A stretch of 64,000 nucleotides of DNA, taken from positions 62,001-126,000 of the forward strand of contig JAFVGK010000152.1 in assembly GCA_017475035.1 (NCBI GenBank), given 5' to 3'. The notes below the pieces were generated by a model. The model did no database searches. It saw only the letters and a list, made by a program, of their open reading frames with translations, and was not told where the DNA came from. Of the stretch, positions 60,389-64,000 are shown in pieces. How positions within the stretch are numbered: the stretch's first letter is position 1; every line of letters begins with the position of its first letter. A program made the translations under genes and the position numbers. Origin of the DNA: Blautia sp. (GTDB lineage Bacteria > Bacillota > Clostridia > Lachnospirales > Lachnospiraceae).

Positions 60389-60417
60389 ACTATACGCTAA
60401 AATCACGGCAACGGCAA
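60389..60417 (-). promoter_or_regulatory. Promoter of the STAS-kinase/exporter operon
   Basis: On the minus strand TTGCCG (60412-60417), a 17-base spacer and TATAGT (60389-60394). Confidence 0.65.
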
Positions 60418-60458
60418 GTTTTACCTCATCTCTTTTATCCTGACTGTCATCTGAAAGA

Positions 60459-60492
60459 AAAAAACCCGCGATTCCTTGATCGCAGGTTTTTT
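60459..60492. terminator. Orphan bidirectional terminator
   Basis: The AAAAAACCCGCGAT...ATCGCAGGTTTTTT hairpin has no complete gene ending at it on either strand, which fits a local deletion next to the tctA remnant. Confidence 0.7.
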
Positions 60493-60554
60493 AATCGTGT
60501 ACTCTCTTCTAAACAGGAGTTTTTAAGACTTCAGTCATGTCCGCCATGTGAGAA

Positions 60555-60625
60555 TTGCATCGGTAGCGGATCTCTCCGCAGCGGTCTTCTCCCGCGATCC
60601 TACAGCCGCTCGGAGTCAGCATGCA
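60555..60625 (+). repeat. Mosaic repeat family B copy at the tctA break
   Basis: GAATTGCATCGGTAGCGGAT, CGCAGCGGTCTTCTCCCGCG and CAGCCGCTCGGAGTC match the family B copy at 12.1 kb. The tctA homology begins within about 10 bases of its end. Confidence 0.65.
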
Positions 60626-60633
60626 GGATGCTT

Positions 60634-61931
60634 TCCGCCATCCTGATCCATGCGCCGGGAACTCCTTCCGCGGCGGCGACTCTCCTGGACGGCTATCCCA
60701 TGTGCCAGAAGGGTCAGGCGGGAAAGGCTCTGTCCGTCGCCCTGTTCTCTTCCTTCTGCGGAGGCGTGCTTGGGCATTAATCATGACCTTCCTCTCTCCC
60801 GCCGTCGCAAAGGTCGCGATGAAGTTCACCAGCGCGGAAATGCTGATGCTCGCCGTCTTCGGCTTGTCCGTCATCGTCTCCATTTCCGGGAAATCGATCT
60901 CCAAAGGGCTGATTTCCGCGTTCTTCGGACTTTTACTTGCAACGGTTGGCCAGGATCCCACCTATGGGGCGAAGCGCTTCGTCTTCAACTTCCGCCCCCT
61001 TCTTTCCGGCTTTGCCTTCATCCCGGTCCTGATCGGGCTTTTTGCGGTGTCGGAAGTCATCGCTGGCGTGGAGCGCATCGTCAATGACAAGGAGAAACAG
61101 GAAGCCTCCCATGAGAAGATCACGAGGGTGCTTCCCGACGGAAAAACGATTCGAACGATCTGGCCGAACATCCTTTTTGGCGGCATCATCGGAACCTTCA
61201 TCGGGGCCATCCCAGGCGCGGGCGGCGATATCGCCGTATTCGTCTCCTACGGCTTTAACAAAAGCTTTTCCCGGCATCCGGAAAAATGGGGTACCGGGAT
61301 CCCGAACGGAATTGCCGCCACGGAATCCGCGAACAACGGCTGCTCCGGCGGGGCGATGATCCCCCTGCTCTCCCTCGGCGTCCCGGGGGATGCCGTTACG
61401 GCGGTTCTTTTGGGAGCCTTTATCATGAAGGGAATCCAGCCAGGTCCCATGATGTACGTCAACGAGTTTCCGACCGTGTACAAAGTCTTTGCCGCCCTGA
61501 TGTTGGCCAACCTTGCGATGCTCCTGATCGGCTGCCTCGGTGTTCGCTTCTTCGCGAAAATCGTCTCCGTGGAAAAGAAGATGCTCTATCCGATCATCCT
61601 CGTCGTCTCGCTGCTCGGCGCGTTCGCCATTAACAAGAACGTCTTCGATATCGGAGTCTGCGTCCTCTTCGGCGTAATAGGATGGCTGATGAACAAATAC
61701 GAATTCCCTCTCTCCCCCATCCTCCTTGCCCTGATTTTGGGTCCGATGTGCGAACAGAACTTCGTGCGCTTCGTCGATGTGAATAATGGGAATTTCCTTG
61801 AGATCCTCCACCGCCCCATCGCGATGGGCTTCTTCATCGTGAGTGTCGCGACGATCCTGTTCTCCATCCATAACCAGAAAAAGATCAACCGTAGGATAGC
61901 GGAACAGGAGAGCGCGGGAAAAGATGATTGA
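60634..61931 (+). pseudogene. tctA: Broken tctA (tripartite tricarboxylate transporter permease)
   Basis: TctA homology starts at SAILIHAPGTPSAAATLLDG, so about 100 N-terminal residues and any start codon are missing. The frame then shifts near 60772-60774: restoring one G in the GGG run would give GVLGALIMTFLSP and join the two parts. The remaining 380 residues are intact (IPGAGGDIAVFVSYGF, SLGVPGDAVTAVLLGAFI) to a normal stop. TctB and TctC genes are absent. Its codon use is more GC-rich than its neighbours, which fits acquisition. Two independent lesions make function unlikely. Confidence 0.85.
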
Positions 61932-61988
61932 TATTTCCCATTGGAGATTTAAAAATTCGTGATTTTGAAGCATTCTCCAATCAAATCA

Positions 61989-62035
61989 TAATCGGCAGAC
62001 ACGATATCAGGTTGTGGTATCATGTCTGCCGATTA
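61989..62035. terminator. Hairpin after the tctA remnant
   Basis: The arms TAATCGGCAGACA / TGTCTGCCGATTA also have pairing GATA/TATC inside. There is no clear T run on the plus strand. The rest of 61932-62269 holds no gene I can support. Confidence 0.55.
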
Positions 62036-62212
62036 TCCTCTTTCCCATAATGTATACGTCCTTTAAGAGAGTGAGGAAGAATATTATTTAACCCATTCCA
62101 TAGAAGGCGAAGCGGCCAGAGCCGAAATACCCTCTTTTGATAATGTCTCCTGGTTTGGGAGCAGCGATAAATCGGTTGTTTGATTCTGAAATCATCTTCT
62201 GTAACGTTACTG

Positions 62213-62304
62213 TAGAATCGCTTGATTCTACTCAAAACGCTTGATTTCTTTCCTGCTTTCGTATATCATATGACCAGAAAGACCAGCTTAGTCTTTCTGG
62301 TCAT
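62213..62304 (+). promoter_or_regulatory. Inverted repeats upstream of the toxin-antitoxin operon
   Basis: GTAGAATC-GCTT-GATTCTAC lies at 62213-62232, and a perfect 14-bp stem ATGACCAGAAAGAC / GTCTTTCTGGTCAT with a 7-base loop lies at 62270-62304, 16 bases before the antitoxin start. The second is a good candidate for the autoregulatory operator. Confidence 0.55.
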
Positions 62305-62320
62305 TTCGTTGGAGGTGATA

Positions 62321-62569
62321 ATGATGATACAGGTCAATATACTCGAAGCAAAAACCGATTTCTCCAAACTGATCCGTCTTCTTGAAACAAAGAAGGAAGA
62401 TTTCATCACAGTAGCAAGAAACGGCAAACCCGTAGCCAAGATCACGCTCATCAATGAGACTCCCGTTTCCAAACGCATCGGCATCGCCAAGGGCAAATTC
62501 ACCATGAAAGGCGATTTTGACGCAGATAACGGAGAAATCGCCGATATGCTGATGGGAGAAAAGCTATGA
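62321..62569 (+). CDS. Phd/YefM-type antitoxin
   Basis: This 82-residue protein has the Phd/YefM DNA-binding fold at its N-terminus (VNILEAKTDFSKLIRLLE, then DFITVARNGKPVAKI). A flexible C-terminal tail (DADNGEIADML) should wrap the toxin. It neutralises the PIN toxin and represses the operon. Two adjacent ATGs follow GGAGG; the first has a spacing of 5 and the second of 8. It overlaps the toxin start by 4 bases. Confidence 0.9.
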   Translation: MMIQVNILEAKTDFSKLIRLLETKKEDFITVARNGKPVAKITLINETPVSKRIGIAKGKFTMKGDFDADNGEIADMLMGEKL

Positions 62570-62970
62570 ATCTTCTGCTCGACACGCACATTGCTATCTG
62601 GGCGCTAAATGATGACCCGGCGCTGTCAGAGAAAGCGCGGGAACTGATTCTTAATCCGGACAACACGATCTATTATAGCACTGTATCCGTCTGGGAGGTG
62701 CTCCTAAAGCATTCCCGTCGACCCAGCAATATTCCTTTCGATGAATCAGATTTCTCCGAGGGATGCCGGGAAGCGGGATTTATCCCCCTGAGTCTTGCCG
62801 ATAAGCACGTTCTCGCCGTACACACGCTGTTCAGACCGAATAACATCAAAGAACACAATGATCCGTTTGACAGACTACTTCTCGCGCAAGCGAAAGTGGA
62901 AAACCTGTCATTCCTCACGCACGATGAACTGATTCCCGGCTACGGGGAAAAGTGCGTGATCCCCGTATAG
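62566..62970 (+). CDS. vapC: PIN-domain toxin (VapC-like)
   Basis: This 134-residue PIN nuclease has the acidic residues in LLLDTHIAIWAL (Asp6), SVWEVLLK (Glu44) and HNDPFDRLLLAQA (Asp99/Asp102), then LTHDE. Such toxins cleave tRNA or rRNA when released from the antitoxin. All the catalytic acids are present, so it should be active. Translation is coupled to the antitoxin through ATGA. Confidence 0.92.
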   Translation: MNLLLDTHIAIWALNDDPALSEKARELILNPDNTIYYSTVSVWEVLLKHSRRPSNIPFDESDFSEGCREAGFIPLSLADKHVLAVHTLFRPNNIKEHNDPFDRLLLAQAKVENLSFLTHDELIPGYGEKCVIPV

Positions 62971-62976
62971 TATAAT

Positions 62977-62989
62977 GGGGTCTGACCCC
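62977..62989. repeat. REP-like palindrome
   Basis: GGGGTCTGACCCC is a perfect palindrome apart from its central base, between the convergent toxin and AAA-like genes. Such palindromes are common REP cores in Clostridia. Confidence 0.5.
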
Positions 62990-63021
62990 TGGAGGTCGCT
63001 GAATCCTTGCCGTCCCCTGTC

Positions 63022-64000
63022 TTACTTGAGCTTTTTCACCATAGCGCTCTTTTGATAAAAGGCTATGCCATAGCAGGATACATCATAATCCTCAAGCCCT
63101 TTTACATATTGGTTGTCCACGATCTGCTTCAGAGCTTCGTCACAGTCACGATCCATCTGTTCCTTGCTCTTCGACTTCTTTGCCTCAATAATCAGCGCGC
63201 GCCGATTGTCATCGTCCTTCAGCTTGATGTCTGGCCTACCGAGACCGTTTTCTTTATTACTCTCGACCTCATATCCTCTGCCGACAAAGACACCGGTAAG
63301 GAATGCATGATAATAATCCTCGTGATAATCCATATAGCTGATGGTCTGCCACAGCAGTTTTGAAATACTCTCTGATGCAGCTGCCTCGTCTCCAGCCCAA
63401 AGCGCGAACATCAACTTTCGTTGCTCATCGCCGCTCACATGATCAGAGAAGTATTTTGCCACTGTGTCTTGAAAAATGCTGGCGATCTCAGCGTTGGGGA
63501 TCCTAAGATCTGCCGGGTTTCCCTTTGACTTTGGATCAGATTTGGTAAGGTATCCGGTCATCAATAGGACACTCCAGAGATTGTCCTCTGTTTCATGGAG
63601 CGAATCATAGGTCAGCTCGTCCGAGATCGTTTGCGTGATCGTGCCACTGTTCATCAGAATTTCAATCTTTCCCTTAACGCGAAAATCTGTGCGCTCAACA
63701 AAATCACGGATGATACCATTACTGCTGGTATTTTTCCAATAGTTTTTCGGGCCCGTTTCAGGATCATCCAGCGCATCCGCAACATAATTGATTACGTCCC
63801 AAGGACAAAAAACCCTGGTGTTCCCGAACACATACCCATCATACCAGGCACACAGCAGTTCTTTTCGATCTGATAGCCCAGCTTGTGACAGCAACTCAAC
63901 AACCTCGTCATCTGTAAATCCGTAATAATTACTGAAGCGGCGATCCAGCACAGAATATGACGCGAAATTGTTAACGCCGGTAAAGATGCTCTCCTTGGCG
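63022..64000 (-). CDS. AAA-ATPase-like/PD-(D/E)XK nuclease family protein, partial
   Basis: At least 326 residues are visible; the frame stays open to the right edge, where ESIFTGVNNFASYSVLDRRF fits the end of the AAA-ATPase_like domain (PF09820). The C-terminal region contains GLGRPDIKL and ALIIEAKKSKS, the D and ExK of a PD-(D/E)XK nuclease (PDDEXK_9). These proteins are abundant in gut Bacteroidota and Clostridia, often next to mobile elements. The role is uncertain; defence or a transposon-linked function is possible. Confidence 0.85.
   Translation of the reverse strand, partial: AKESIFTGVNNFASYSVLDRRFSNYYGFTDDEVVELLSQAGLSDRKELLCAWYDGYVFGNTRVFCPWDVINYVADALDDPETGPKNYWKNTSSNGIIRDFVERTDFRVKGKIEILMNSGTITQTISDELTYDSLHETEDNLWSVLLMTGYLTKSDPKSKGNPADLRIPNAEIASIFQDTVAKYFSDHVSGDEQRKLMFALWAGDEAAASESISKLLWQTISYMDYHEDYYHAFLTGVFVGRGYEVESNKENGLGRPDIKLKDDDNRRALIIEAKKSKSKEQMDRDCDEALKQIVDNQYVKGLEDYDVSCYGIAFYQKSAMVKKLK

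Noticed and set aside
60933..61973. Minus-strand ORF opposite tctA
   Set aside because: The very acidic, low-complexity translation is the mirror of GC-rich tctA codons; no family match.
62020..62235. 71-residue ORF upstream of the toxin-antitoxin pair
   Set aside because: No ribosome site, no recognisable family, and it overlaps an inverted repeat; at most a decayed remnant.

Overview
The window looks like a chromosome segment of a Bacillota bacterium of class Clostridia, most likely Lachnospiraceae. The evidence is a trimeric [FeFe]-hydrogenase operon, YtrA-type GntR/ABC cassettes, secreted proteins with glucan/choline-binding-like wall repeats, strong AGGAGG ribosome sites with frequent GTG and TTG starts, and sigma-A promoters. 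I saw no rRNA, tRNA or CRISPR array. The family assignment is inference; no marker gene is present.

Layout. 1-4.6 kb: start of a pilus-type secretion gene (runs off the left edge), two small regulators, a histidine phosphatase and an NSS-family amino-acid symporter. 4.9-9.8 kb: complete livHMGFK branched-chain amino-acid importer. 9.8-14.7 kb: two consecutive GntR-ABC-permease cassettes, each with its own promoter and palindromic operator. 14.7-18.2 kb: sugar O-acetyltransferase and an SsuABC/ThiXYZ-like importer whose permease and ATPase are fused. 18.2-22.7 kb: electron-bifurcating hydrogenase (NuoE-like, NuoF-like, HydA) behind an array of TGTTAG/CTAACA operator half-sites. 22.8-27.6 kb: hybrid histidine kinase, ribokinase-like kinase, YbaK deacylase. 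27.9-38.4 kb: sugar ABC importer with an N-acetylhexosamine-kinase-like protein, a LURP-one protein, a Y-family polymerase/YolD pair facing an S24-type repressor, and an N-acetylneuraminate lyase; together these suggest use of host amino-sugar glycans. 39.0-47.9 kb: a long plus-strand block of secreted wall-repeat/transglutaminase-like proteins followed by MBOAT, DltD-like, FkbH-like and acyl-carrier genes, which resembles a Dlt-type surface acylation system with FkbH in place of DltA. 48.3-53.9 kb: TAXI binding protein plus DUF1850 without its permease, a BASS transporter, an ABCG-like transporter. 54-60.3 kb: Fic-like, GrpB, and a STAS-kinase/heterodimeric ABC exporter operon. 60.5-64 kb: a broken tctA, a VapBC-type toxin-antitoxin pair and an AAA/PD-(D/E)XK protein running off the right edge.

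The most unusual feature is a dispersed repeat of about 95 bp (called element A here), with about ten copies in 64 kb. Most copies sit immediately before a ribosome-binding site, every copy points the same way as the gene it accompanies, and the copies have a compensated hairpin. One copy lies in frame inside a permease gene, and another supplies the last codons and stop of an ABC gene. Two further mosaic palindromic repeat families (B and C) fill other intergenic regions, and one B copy marks the break in tctA. All four substrate-binding proteins lack a lipobox cysteine, which is unexpected for a monoderm Firmicute.
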